Below, one piece after another: positions 8,490 through 17,398 of a stretch of 64,000 nt of DNA. The position numbers were made by a program, and so were the translations under genes. The stretch covers positions 1 to 64,000 of the forward strand of contig CALHCI010000018.1 in assembly GCA_937931165.1 (NCBI GenBank), written 5' to 3'. The notes under the pieces are model-generated. The model saw only the letters and a program-made list of their open reading frames with translations, did not search any database and had not been told where the DNA came from. Source of the stretch: an uncultured Granulosicoccaceae bacterium (lineage in GTDB: Bacteria; Pseudomonadota; Gammaproteobacteria; Granulosicoccales; Granulosicoccaceae). The first letter of the stretch is position 1; every line of letters begins with the position of its first letter.

Positions 8490-9306
8490 AGTTCAGCCTT
8501 TCTTCACTGACTGTAAAGGGTATTACTTGGATAACGGCACACCGCTAACTCACTGTAGGAGGCCACGTCAACAATACAACGCTGTACTCGAACCATCGTT
8601 AGGCGGATGTTGAGGCCGTTCCAGAATGTAACGTCGAATTGGTGCCTGGATGTACCCTGTGATGTGAACAATTGTATGACGACAGGCAATTATCCTCTGT
8701 AAAAACATCTATTTATACAGAATCTTGAGAAGTTCAACAGCAATCTATGCATATTTGTTGCTAGTAGTGTGCCCCGCTCTACCAGGCCACCTTGATGATA
8801 TTGTCGCAATACCGGTTGCGTCTGAAGCTAAGGCATCTGCAACGTGAACACCCGATCTTTTCAGTGCTCGGATTCGCTTTTAACCTTGCCGCCAGTTTTG
8901 CCGTGCTGCTACTGGCCAGTGCCACGCTGTACTTTTTGCTAACGATCATACGTCCTGTCTGACCATCCCGGCTGAGAGATCGAGTCACGAGACCGGTTGA
9001 GACATTTCCAACCCATACCGCACCATTGTGGTCGCACCTCCGGGTTCTCGCGGACAATAAACCCAAAACGAAAGCTTCACGCAATACACTATTAGTTATA
9101 CCGGTGGCTGAGTTCGCCAGTACCGCTGTTTTGCGTCAATTTTGTCTCAATTTCCACCGCGCTGCACACTGATAGCAATGATGGTGGTAACCTGTCTCTA
9201 AGACGCTTCAGGCCTTTGCCTTTCGTCTGTGGCTTTTGTAGATAGCCAATCCAAAACCATCGTTTGGTAGATCATTCTACCTGTATACAACCACTTGGAG
9301 GAGTTT
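8490..9306. other. 817-base intergenic region with one possible small gene
   Basis: This gap lies between the divergent glmU and proX genes. It contains a plausible 55-codon plus-strand membrane peptide (listed separately). The rest holds only short open frames with no recognisable product. I saw no tRNA, riboswitch or mobile-element end in it. The promoters of glmU and proX must be here, but I could not pick either with confidence. Confidence 0.5.
8795..8962 (+). CDS. possible small membrane protein, 55 residues
   Basis: ATG at 8795 opens 55 codons ending in TGA at 8960-8962. The first 20 residues are rich in Arg, Lys and Gln (MILSQYRLRLKLRHLQREHP). Residues 21-52 then form one long hydrophobic segment, with FSVLGFAFNLAASFAVLLLA followed by SATLYFLLTII. 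That is the pattern of a single-pass membrane protein with a positively charged cytoplasmic start. Only a weak AGG precedes the ATG at eight bases. No family is recognised. It may be a real small protein or chance; a clean hydrophobic helix in an otherwise gene-free stretch favours the former. Confidence 0.4.
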   Translation: MILSQYRLRLKLRHLQREHPIFSVLGFAFNLAASFAVLLLASATLYFLLTIIRPV

Positions 9307-10254
9307 ATGAAAAAAACCCTACTCGGTCTGACGCTGGCACTGTCCAGCACCACTGCAATGGCCGAATCAGTCAACATCGGTGCCCCGGCATGGACCGGTG
9401 CACAGGCGATTGCCCACCTGATTCAGGAAGTTGTAGTTTCCCGTATAGGCGGTGAAGCGACCCTGGTGCCAGGCAACAATGCGGCAATTTTCCAGGCAAT
9501 GGACGCCGGCAAGGGCGATATTGATATTCACCCTGACGTGTGGCTGCCAAATCAGCAAAGCTTCACTGATAAATACGTCGAAGGTACTGGCAATGTAGCA
9601 CTCTCCGCTAATTCCTATGAAGGCAAGCAGAGCTTCTGTGTCACTAAAGCGTTCAGCGAAGAAAACAACGTCACCTCCATTTTTGACCTGGCCCGACCGG
9701 AAATCGCGTCAAAAATGGACAGCGACGGAAACGGTAAAGGTGAAATCTGGGTGGGTGCGCCAGGCTGGGCATCAGCGAACGTCAATCAGGTGAAAGTCCG
9801 TGACTATGGCTTAATGCCATTCATGGAACCTATTCGTGCTGACCAGGCGGTCATGACAGCCACCGTTGGTGAGTCTGTGAAGAAAGGCATTGGCTATGCG
9901 TTTTACTGTTATTCGCCCCATGCTATCTGGTTCCAGCACGATATCGTTCGACTGTCCGAGCCTCCGTTTGACCCTGAAAAGTACAATGCACTGCAGCCGG
10001 ATCAGGATCCAAACTGGTTTGAAAATTCCAAAGTCATGACAGAAGATGCGCTGAAACAGGTGCAGATCGCCTATTCGAAATCACTGGAAGAGCGTTCACC
10101 GGCGATTGCTGATCTGGTAAAAAACATCGCACTCAACGGTGAAGATGTTTCATCTTTCGCCTTCGAAATCGAAGGTGGAAAAGATGCGGCCGAAGTAGCA
10201 AAGGCCTGGGTTGAAGCAAACTCAGACCGTGTCGATGGATGGCTCGGGCTGTAA
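9307..10254 (+). CDS. proX: glycine betaine/proline-type ABC transporter substrate-binding protein
   Basis: This is a 315-residue periplasmic protein of the OpuAC/ProX family, which binds quaternary amines such as glycine betaine, proline betaine or choline. The signal peptide runs from MKKTLLGLTLAL to AMA/ES. The ATG at 9307 follows an ideal GGAGGAG site by three bases; an upstream TTG would disrupt the signal peptide. Family features include NIGAPAWTGAQAIAHLI, GDIDIHPDVWLPNQ and a tryptophan- and tyrosine-rich ligand pocket (VGAPGWASANV, FYCYSPHAIWFQHD). It is first in a proX-proV-proW gene set with its own leader. The specific ligand cannot be told from the sequence. Confidence 0.9.
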   Translation: MKKTLLGLTLALSSTTAMAESVNIGAPAWTGAQAIAHLIQEVVVSRIGGEATLVPGNNAAIFQAMDAGKGDIDIHPDVWLPNQQSFTDKYVEGTGNVALSANSYEGKQSFCVTKAFSEENNVTSIFDLARPEIASKMDSDGNGKGEIWVGAPGWASANVNQVKVRDYGLMPFMEPIRADQAVMTATVGESVKKGIGYAFYCYSPHAIWFQHDIVRLSEPPFDPEKYNALQPDQDPNWFENSKVMTEDALKQVQIAYSKSLEERSPAIADLVKNIALNGEDVSSFAFEIEGGKDAAEVAKAWVEANSDRVDGWLGL

Positions 10255-10331
10255 TTGCCTGATCATCCCGGTGTAACACCGCACCACTTACGGCGTCCAT
10301 TCCGGACGCCGTAATACTTCCGAGGAACCCT

Positions 10332-11393
10332 GTGACAGATCACCAGTTCGCAATCGAAATTTCCAACGTCTGGAAAATTTTCGGTGATCGCGCCGCCGAT
10401 GCACTGCAAGACATAAAATCCACTGCCATTAGCAAAGCTGATGTGCTGGCAAAATACAACTGCGTAATCGGAGTGGCCGATGCCACCATGCAGATAAAAC
10501 CCGGTGAAATTTTCTGTGTGATGGGATTATCCGGCAGTGGTAAATCCACACTGGTCAGACACATCAACCGATTACTTGAACCCACTGACGGCAGAATAAT
10601 CGTCAATGGCGAAGACATCATGGCAATGTCTGAACAATCTCTGCGCCGTTATCGCAACGAACATATTGCCATGGTGTTTCAGAACTTTGCGTTAATGCCA
10701 CATCGATCTGTGCTCGACAATATTGCCATGCCACTGGAAATACGCGGCATAGCAAAAAACAAACGCATGGAAATCGCCCACCGCACTATTGAAATGGTTG
10801 AGTTAACCGGCTGGGGCAACAAATACGCACACGAACTTTCCGGTGGCATGCAACAACGTGTCGGGCTTGCCAGAGCACTTGCGGCAGACCCTGAAATTCT
10901 ACTGATGGACGAGCCGTTCTCGGCGCTTGATCCACTTATTCGACGGCAGTTACAAAACGAGTTTATGCACCTTGCCTCGGGTTTGAATAAAACGACTGTA
11001 TTTATCACCCATGACCTCGATGAAGCCGTGCGCATTGGTGATCGCATAGCGATAATGCGCGACGGCAGAGTGGTTCAGACCGGCACCCCTGCAGACATTA
11101 TTATGCAACCCGAAGATGACTATGTTGCAGACTTTGTGGCAGGTATTTCCCGTCTTAAGATTGTACGCGCGCATGCAGTGATGCAACCAATCAACGACTG
11201 GCAGTCCACCAATGGTAACTTGTCAGACACCGCACCATCATTCCCTGAAGATGCAAATCTCAGTGAGCTTATTGAAGGTGCTACAAGCCAGGAGCAGCCA
11301 CTGGCGGTAGTAAACGACAGCGGGCAGCGGATTGGCGTGATCACGCGCAAAGACCTTCTTACCACCATAGCTGACGGTACTGAAACCTCATGA
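10332..11393 (+). CDS. proV: glycine betaine/proline-type ABC transporter ATP-binding protein
   Basis: This 353-residue ATPase powers uptake with the ProX and ProW homologues on either side. It has Walker A GLSGSGKST at residues 65-73, the Q-loop VFQNFALMPH, signature LSGGMQQ at 169-175, Walker B ILLMDEP at 189-195 and the switch His in FITHDLDEA. After the ATPase, a shortened C-terminal region ends in VVNDSGQRIGVITRKDLL, typical of the CBS-like regulatory tail that senses ionic strength in OpuA-type ATPases; it is less than a full CBS pair. The gene starts with GTG at 10332 after GAGGAA, and its end overlaps the permease start by four bases (ATGA). Confidence 0.93.
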   Translation: MTDHQFAIEISNVWKIFGDRAADALQDIKSTAISKADVLAKYNCVIGVADATMQIKPGEIFCVMGLSGSGKSTLVRHINRLLEPTDGRIIVNGEDIMAMSEQSLRRYRNEHIAMVFQNFALMPHRSVLDNIAMPLEIRGIAKNKRMEIAHRTIEMVELTGWGNKYAHELSGGMQQRVGLARALAADPEILLMDEPFSALDPLIRRQLQNEFMHLASGLNKTTVFITHDLDEAVRIGDRIAIMRDGRVVQTGTPADIIMQPEDDYVADFVAGISRLKIVRAHAVMQPINDWQSTNGNLSDTAPSFPEDANLSELIEGATSQEQPLAVVNDSGQRIGVITRKDLLTTIADGTETS

Positions 11394-12922
11394 ACCAGAA
11401 CGTCACAAATCAACACACTTCACAGCAACCAACCAGTGGCAGCGAAAGTCGTGAGGCATTGATTCCGTCATTCGTTAAAACCAATAGCGAATACTATCGC
11501 AAGCAGTTTGATAAAATCGGGAGTCGTGCCAGATTCACCTGGACATTCAATTGGGTAGCAGCCTTGTTAGGCCCGGTCTGGTATGGCATGCGCGGTTTAT
11601 GGAACTGGGGCTTGCCGTTTATTATTCTGGAGACTTTTGCCGTAATTCAACTCGCACGCGGCTTGTTTGGTGATCTGGGTGCAGAGGCTCGAGACAGAAT
11701 CTCACAAATAGAGAGCACACTGGATTTTCGCCATCAACAACTACAGGCGGCAATCGAGAAACAATCCGATAAGGTCGAAGTGTTCCAGCGCGCTATTGAG
11801 TCTCTGGAAAAAGCAGTTTCAGACATTCAATTAGAAGTAACACAGGCAGAAGCAGCTGCTAGCAGCGTCGCACTGTTTGGCCTTGGCATGTTGCTTCTGG
11901 TAAAACTGATTGAGGGGATTATTGCAAACCCGGCGCTTGAGAAGCGTTTCTCGCAATGGCTGTCAGACCCCGAGCTTACTGCCGGACTCAGTCCACGGCG
12001 TACCGCTATAACTGTTGCCTTTGTCGCCGTAATCTTTATTGTCAGCATTATACATTTTGCTTTTCCCGGCACCTTTGGTTGGCTGGAAACATTCCCTACC
12101 GACAGGCAAATCCGACTGACCGGTATTTCTATTGTTGAAAGAATTTTTGATACCGTGCGAAACGGCGGTGGTTATATATTTGACTCTATCTCGTATGGTA
12201 TTCGCGTTGTACTGGATGGATTGGAAGTATTATTTGTGCAAACTCCGTGGCCGGTGATAGCGAGCTTTATTATCCTGCTTACGTGGCTTTCAGCCGGTAC
12301 CGGCGGGGCAATCGCAGCGGCAGGGTTTCTGTTATACATGGGATTATTCGGCTTTTGGGAAAAGGCCATGACCACACTCGCACTACTTGGTACCGCCGCG
12401 CTGCTGTCAATTAGCCTGGGTATTCCATTGGGTTTATTCAGCGCACGGCGTCCAAAATTTTATGCAGTTATCCGCCCCATCATGGACTTTATGCAAACCA
12501 TGCCATCGTTTGTATTTATGATTCCGGTTATTGCCTTTTTCAGTGTTGGCAAGCCAGCCGCAGTCATCACCACGATGATATTCGGCGGTACGCCGGTGGT
12601 AAGACTCACCGTGCTCGGTATGCGCGGTGTGCCTGAATCTATTCGCGAAGCGGCCATTGCTTATGGCGCATCCAAATGGTACCTGCTAACCAAAGTGGAT
12701 TTACCACTGGCATCTCCTTCGATACTGGCGGGTGTTAATCAAACCATTATGCTGAGCCTGGCCATGGTGGTAGTGGCTTCATTGATCGGCGCTAAAGGAT
12801 TAGGAGAAGATGTACTGGAAGCATTGCAATACTCATCGGTAGGTCAGGGAATACTCGCCGGGTTTGCTATCTTGTTTTGTGCGATGATTTTAAATCAAGT
12901 GGTACAGGGCAAGAGAGACTAG
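11390..12922 (+). CDS. proW: glycine betaine/proline-type ABC permease with a DUF2628-like N-terminal extension
   Basis: This 510-residue inner-membrane permease is much longer than E. coli ProW (354). The transport domain lies in the second half: roughly residues 285-505 hold the membrane helices, and EAAIAYGASKWYLLTKVDLP (420-439) is the EAA loop that contacts the ATPase. The first 95 residues resemble a DUF2628 module (YYRKQF then RFTWTFNWVAALLGPVWYGMRGLW). Residues about 100-158 form a charged heptad-like coiled coil, followed by a hydrophobic helix (160-178). The stop/start overlap with proV implies translational coupling. The 3' end meets the convergent RidA gene with a five-base gap. 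The extension could sense membrane state or recruit a partner; that is inference. Confidence 0.88.
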   Translation: MNQNVTNQHTSQQPTSGSESREALIPSFVKTNSEYYRKQFDKIGSRARFTWTFNWVAALLGPVWYGMRGLWNWGLPFIILETFAVIQLARGLFGDLGAEARDRISQIESTLDFRHQQLQAAIEKQSDKVEVFQRAIESLEKAVSDIQLEVTQAEAAASSVALFGLGMLLLVKLIEGIIANPALEKRFSQWLSDPELTAGLSPRRTAITVAFVAVIFIVSIIHFAFPGTFGWLETFPTDRQIRLTGISIVERIFDTVRNGGGYIFDSISYGIRVVLDGLEVLFVQTPWPVIASFIILLTWLSAGTGGAIAAAGFLLYMGLFGFWEKAMTTLALLGTAALLSISLGIPLGLFSARRPKFYAVIRPIMDFMQTMPSFVFMIPVIAFFSVGKPAAVITTMIFGGTPVVRLTVLGMRGVPESIREAAIAYGASKWYLLTKVDLPLASPSILAGVNQTIMLSLAMVVVASLIGAKGLGEDVLEALQYSSVGQGILAGFAILFCAMILNQVVQGKRD

Positions 12923-12934
12923 TTTACTTAGTCT
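12916..12934. terminator. small inverted repeat spanning two convergent stop codons
   Basis: AGACTA (12916-12921) pairs with TAGTCT (12929-12934) over a seven-base loop. The repeat covers the end of the permease gene and the end of the RidA gene. The six-base-pair stem has only a short T-rich flank, so it is a weak bidirectional terminator candidate. Confidence 0.3.
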
Positions 12935-14142
12935 TCTAACATCGCGATAACTTCAATTTCTATCACCATAGACTCATAAACCAGTGTGGTAACAGGTATG
13001 CCTGAAGTGGCAGGGCCCGGCTTGTTATACGAGCCGGAGCGTATCAGCAGGTTTTCATGCAGTGCTTCAGCAGAAGCGCTGCCCTGATAGAAAGTTGTCA
13101 CCTTTACTACATCATCAAGTGTGGCACCAAATTCAGCCAGTACCCGCTTAATGTTTTCCATGGCAATTTTAGTTTGCTCGACCATATCATTCGGGTGTAA
13201 TACTTCCGCCTTAGTGTTAAGCGCGACCTGTCCTCCCAGATGAATCAGATTACCAAATCGGTTGCCATGCTGATAAGGCAATTTTTCGGTCCAGTTCCAG
13301 TGATTCTCAGGCCAGGCAAATTCACGTACATTCGTATCTGAACGTATACCCGCTGTTACTGCAATTTTTGTCATCAAGCCAGGTTGAGCAAAACCTGTTA
13401 CCGCAATACCGGTTGCCGCAGGTCCGGGATCGGGAAAACACGCTGCGCGAATTTTCGCAGGTTCGCTCCAGTTATCAGCGGTTCCGTCTCCGTGATAGAA
13501 AACATTGAGCTTAAGCACATCACTGACAGATGCATCTACCAGTGACAGGGTTTTCTCAAGACACTCCATCATCAACCTGGTTTGAGTGATCAGATCATTG
13601 GGAAACTGTACTTCAGCGCTTGCAGTAATCGCCGAACAATCACTGGTAAATACCAGATCACCACTACGCACGACATGTGAAAATCCGTTTGGCAGCGCCG
13701 GTAGATGTTCGCCCCTTGCATATTGTATTGAATTGGCAGTGTCTTCTGGCGGACACCATGCAACAGCTTCAAGCTCTATTCGCATCCCCGGATAACACAA
13801 TGCCGGTAGACACACCGTTGATACCGTTGGCATGCAGGCAGCAGGTGTTGCCTGACTTAACAATGAAAGAATGTACGCTTCGTCTTTTTCATCTCCAACA
13901 AAGTACACCACCCATCTCACCACATCAGCAGAGGAGGCGTTCAGGTCAGTGAGAATATTTTCGACGAAACTGATGACATTCCTGCACTGCTCGTCAAGCA
14001 AACCCGGATTGACTACGGTGCCCGAATGATCAAGATCTGCCTGACCGCCGGTAAACACCAACTCTCCACTGCGAACGCCATGCTGATGGGTTAGTTCGAC
14101 AGGCCAGTGCCAATGATTTTCAGGCCAGCTGTAGACTCGCAT
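12928..14142 (-). CDS. three-domain RidA/YjgF-family protein
   Basis: This 404-residue protein consists of three consecutive RidA-fold domains, about residues 3-129, 150-264 and 273-401. Domains 1 and 3 share clear internal similarity (WPENHWHWPVEL versus WPENHWNWTEKL, and FTGGQADLD versus HLGGQVALN). Ordinary RidA proteins are about 130 residues and assemble as trimers, so one chain could form a pseudo-trimer. The catalytic Arg of imine-deaminating RidA (Arg105 in E. coli, context PARS) is replaced in each domain: Ala102, Ala243 and Thr379. That places it with Rid subfamilies that lack the deaminase Arg and have unclear function. The ATG at 14142 is chosen because GGAAAG precedes it; an ATG eight codons earlier has no such site. 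It is convergent with proW. Confidence 0.85.
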   Translation of the reverse strand: MRVYSWPENHWHWPVELTHQHGVRSGELVFTGGQADLDHSGTVVNPGLLDEQCRNVISFVENILTDLNASSADVVRWVVYFVGDEKDEAYILSLLSQATPAACMPTVSTVCLPALCYPGMRIELEAVAWCPPEDTANSIQYARGEHLPALPNGFSHVVRSGDLVFTSDCSAITASAEVQFPNDLITQTRLMMECLEKTLSLVDASVSDVLKLNVFYHGDGTADNWSEPAKIRAACFPDPGPAATGIAVTGFAQPGLMTKIAVTAGIRSDTNVREFAWPENHWNWTEKLPYQHGNRFGNLIHLGGQVALNTKAEVLHPNDMVEQTKIAMENIKRVLAEFGATLDDVVKVTTFYQGSASAEALHENLLIRSGSYNKPGPATSGIPVTTLVYESMVIEIEVIAMLED

Positions 14143-14237
14143 AGGTCGCTTTCCAAAATGACACAACGGTTAACGAATAATAGGTAACTGGTTTTGCACT
14201 ATAGTGTAAGGCAAAGGTCTTAGAATACGGAGTTAGG

Positions 14238-16193
14238 ATGATTCGTATAACGCCATTATTTCTGAGTGGGCTACTCACTGTGACAAGTGCCGGCTGCGGT
14301 GGCAGCAGCGGTGAAAACGTTGATCAGGTTAATACATCAGAAACCAGCAGTGCTATCAATGTACCCACAGCCGATAACTACTGTGCCCGATACCAACAGC
14401 AGAGTACGCCTTATTTCTGTGAAGACTTTACTGCAACCAGTCCACTAACACTCACTGGCCTAATTCCGCCAATGTCATTCCGCGATCAGACTTATCGGGA
14501 ATACATCCGCGGTGAGCTGTTTGATCTCGCTGATCCACAAGCAGAAACCCGGCACAGCAATGTGATCAACCTTCACTCCGACCAGGTCGATGGCATGGAT
14601 TTCAGTCACCAGGCAGCACAACTCGAATCTGTCTCAGAGAAATGGGACATCACCGCACATTCCAGAGACGGATACATTGAACCCGCTAGCGGGGGTGGTT
14701 TCAACGACAGCTACTACTGGAACGAGCAATTCCTGATGGCTGATCATGGAAGTCGCTGTGGGCAACCTATCGATCTTTCACAACGAGTTGATCCATCGCG
14801 CAATAACCAGCGTGGCTTTACCTTTATACAGGAATTTTTTTCCATTCCCGACACCTATAACGGTGATGAAAATACACTGTCGGACTACTGGGCACCGGAG
14901 TTCGAACAACCCCTGACCGATGCAGCGGGTTTACACCCGATAATTCGATACGAGGATATGATTTATGTGTGCGCCGATCATTTAATGACTGCGGCGTACG
15001 CCACCGGCGCATCTAAACTCACGCTTACCCCGAACCAGTTACTGGACACGACATTTGGACAGGGCGTCGTGGAGTTCGCGGTATCAACCTATCGAACTGC
15101 TGGCAGGGATTACTGGCAACTGGACCTGACACCACTAAGTACACACCTGCAATTGCCCGAAGGAGATGTCGTCGCTGATGCCAACGGCAAAGCGGTCAAC
15201 GGATTTAATATCAACACAGCGCTCGATGAAGGACCGAACGGTATTGCAGATATCCTCGGTAAGGTAAATGTATTTCGCACACTGCTGATAAAAGATGCCA
15301 ACTACCTGACAGACGGAAACTATGTGCAACCAGGCGACACAGGCGCTGTATACACAAGGGCACAAATTGCCAACCCCGGTAACCCGGAGAGACTTGCCAT
15401 GTACGCTAACGCGCCAGGGGGCGAAAACTGGGTACTCACCCACAGCAGTTATAACGAAGTCATGTACAACTATCTGGATGGCGACAACCATCCGGATATC
15501 ACACTGCATAATGTCACCGATAACCGCAGCCGTGCACGGTTTCGATTAACGGTGACAAAGACACCGGAAAACACGATGTGGGCGGCGGATCAACGGGATC
15601 AGGTGTCACTTTGCATGCCGGAATACGGCAACGGTTGTGTCGGTGAATATATCGTACCGGAACTTCCTAACGAGTTAGTCGTACAGTTTACCCACTACGC
15701 TTACAACACCACCAAGTCATGCGCCGAAAACGTTAACCAACCGCATGACAAACCCGGTGCCGCTTTTCAGAGCCAGTGCCATCCGAACACCTATCACTGG
15801 GATAACTTTTATTTGTCTCCGGGTAAACCGTTCAGAATTATAAAGGCGATCGACCGGACAGCTGCCGCCGACGGAAATCTCGCTGATCCGATTATCATGC
15901 GGTTTAAAGACCCCGCACCTGCCAACGCAAAACTCAGATTCAACGCACTCACAGGTGCTGAAAACGGCACAACAACGCTGCAGGTTTCTTTTGATCAGGG
16001 TGAGTCATGGCACCGGCCTGCTATGCAATATGAACCGGAAAACGATTTTGGTAAATTTCGCTCCTACTTTACCGGCAGCAGCGCTTCCCGTTATATACCC
16101 GTCGGTACACAGGAGGTCTGGTTTCGCGCCACTAACGCGGATTTTCGCAATGCATTCTGGATCAGAGATGCATCTTTCTGGGCCTTTCCATAG
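14238..16193 (+). CDS. large exported protein of unknown function, probable lipoprotein
   Basis: This 651-residue protein has an N-terminal signal ending TSAGC-GGSSG. Cys20 may be lipidated, but the -3 residue is Ser, not the usual Leu, so ordinary signal-peptidase cleavage is possible. A Ser/Asn/Thr-rich linker follows. The body is rich in aromatic residues, Asp and Asn, like secreted beta-rich carbohydrate-active or adhesive proteins. One Asp-box-like motif, SFDQGESW, lies near residue 580. Several Cys residues may form disulphides. No family is recognised. AGTTAGG precedes the ATG. It is divergent from the RidA gene and convergent with rplU. It could be a glycan-binding or glycan-degrading surface protein, but nothing here proves it. 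Confidence 0.6.
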   Translation: MIRITPLFLSGLLTVTSAGCGGSSGENVDQVNTSETSSAINVPTADNYCARYQQQSTPYFCEDFTATSPLTLTGLIPPMSFRDQTYREYIRGELFDLADPQAETRHSNVINLHSDQVDGMDFSHQAAQLESVSEKWDITAHSRDGYIEPASGGGFNDSYYWNEQFLMADHGSRCGQPIDLSQRVDPSRNNQRGFTFIQEFFSIPDTYNGDENTLSDYWAPEFEQPLTDAAGLHPIIRYEDMIYVCADHLMTAAYATGASKLTLTPNQLLDTTFGQGVVEFAVSTYRTAGRDYWQLDLTPLSTHLQLPEGDVVADANGKAVNGFNINTALDEGPNGIADILGKVNVFRTLLIKDANYLTDGNYVQPGDTGAVYTRAQIANPGNPERLAMYANAPGGENWVLTHSSYNEVMYNYLDGDNHPDITLHNVTDNRSRARFRLTVTKTPENTMWAADQRDQVSLCMPEYGNGCVGEYIVPELPNELVVQFTHYAYNTTKSCAENVNQPHDKPGAAFQSQCHPNTYHWDNFYLSPGKPFRIIKAIDRTAAADGNLADPIIMRFKDPAPANAKLRFNALTGAENGTTTLQVSFDQGESWHRPAMQYEPENDFGKFRSYFTGSSASRYIPVGTQEVWFRATNADFRNAFWIRDASFWAFP

Positions 16194-16296
16194 CGTCCTG
16201 TGAGCTACCCAAACAACCGATTCTGCAAAGCCGGAATAAACGCCGCCATGGCACCGGAGGTCAGTGCCGTTGCGAATGTAGTACGGCAACCGTGAG

Positions 16297-17235
16297 CTAG
16301 CGCGGCTCGCCGCCCTCGGCCAGATTCCGGGCCTGGGCAATCCATTCATCCCTTTCAATTCGACCTGGAAATGCCATTGCATCGTTTACCAGATCAATAT
16401 CTTTTTGTTCAAATTTGCCAATCTGCCAGAAGTGATAGATACCCAGCTCGTTAAGTTTATCCTGCAGTACCGGACCCACGCCGGAGATCAGTTTCAGATC
16501 GTCTGGTTCGCCTTCCGGACCCTCAAGATACTTAAGCTTTCTGCCTTCACCGCCCTGCATCAGCTCCTGTGCCTGAGGAATCCACTCATCACGTTCAATG
16601 CGACCTGGAAAGTTCAGGTGGGTATTGATGTTTTCAATGTCAGTGGCAGTAAATTCGGCAACCTGACTGAAGTGGTAAACCCCCATATCATTGAGCTTTT
16701 CCTCGAGTACGGCGCCGATACCGAGAATTTTCTTCAGATCGTCCGGCTCGCCATTAGGTGCATCGAGAAATTTGAGCGATGCAGCAGCAGTTGCTGCCGC
16801 TGCAGCACCACCAGCGGAGGACTGATCGCCCTTCGATGCATCCTTTGGCGCAGCCGTGGAAGATGATTTATCTGCTGAACCAGGGGAAGCAGACGATGAG
16901 GATTTCTTGGAAGGCGGCGCAGTTACGCCGTTAACCGATACAATTTCGAGCTCGGTAAAGTTCTGGCGATGCCCCATCTGGCGGCGGTAGTGCTTGCGAC
17001 GTCTGAATTTGATGACATCGATTTTTTTTCCACGGCCGTGAGACAACACCTTCGCATTGACAACCGCACCACTGACTAGTGGATTACCGACAGAGATGTC
17101 CTCCCCTTCGCCAACCATCAATACCTGATCGATATCGATTGACTCTCCTTCATCGACATCCAACGATTCCACCCGCAGCTTATCGCCCGGCTTAACCCTA
17201 TATTGTTTACCACCGGTTTTTATGACTGCGTACAT
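16297..17235 (-). CDS. rplU: ribosomal protein L21 fused to two helix-hairpin-helix repeats
   Basis: Residues 1-105 are a complete L21, matching the family throughout ([29 protein letters not shown]), so it should bind 23S rRNA in the 50S subunit. L21 is normally about 103 residues; this protein has 312. A low-complexity Ser/Ala/Lys linker (106-152) leads to two 80-residue repeats, 154-233 and 234-312, with about 45 of 77 aligned positions identical by eye. Each has a helix-hairpin-helix core ([24 protein letters not shown]) and ends in [11 protein letters not shown]. Similar modules occur at the C-termini of some alphaproteobacterial L21 and NuoE proteins. The usual partners rpmA and obgE are not next to it: downstream is the convergent exported-protein gene. 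Confidence 0.92.
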   Translation of the reverse strand: MYAVIKTGGKQYRVKPGDKLRVESLDVDEGESIDIDQVLMVGEGEDISVGNPLVSGAVVNAKVLSHGRGKKIDVIKFRRRKHYRRQMGHRQNFTELEIVSVNGVTAPPSKKSSSSASPGSADKSSSTAAPKDASKGDQSSAGGAAAAATAAASLKFLDAPNGEPDDLKKILGIGAVLEEKLNDMGVYHFSQVAEFTATDIENINTHLNFPGRIERDEWIPQAQELMQGGEGRKLKYLEGPEGEPDDLKLISGVGPVLQDKLNELGIYHFWQIGKFEQKDIDLVNDAMAFPGRIERDEWIAQARNLAEGGEPR

Positions 17236-17251
17236 TCAATCTCTCCGCCTG

Positions 17252-17269
17252 GAGTCGATTCGTCGACTC
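17252..17269 (-). promoter_or_regulatory. hairpin in the rplU leader
   Basis: A perfect seven-base-pair stem, GAGTCGA with TCGACTC, closes a four-base loop immediately upstream of the rplU ribosome-binding site (GGCGGAGAG on the minus strand). Its place between promoter and start codon suits an autoregulatory ribosomal-protein leader element. It is not a known motif to me; the role is inferred from position. Confidence 0.4.
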
Positions 17270-17398
17270 GAAATTCACACATCGATCAGAATAGCAAAGT
17301 CTGCCATCCAGCTGTTCGAACGTAGCTCAGTAGGCATCACTAGTCAATCAGTATGTGTCAGGACCGTTTGTGATTAGCGCAAAACTAAAGGGTTTTTA

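Noticed and set aside
8779-9084. 101-codon minus-strand open frame between glmU and proX
   Set aside because: Product is Cys/Arg/Ser-rich with no pattern; the opposite strand has a better small membrane protein candidate.
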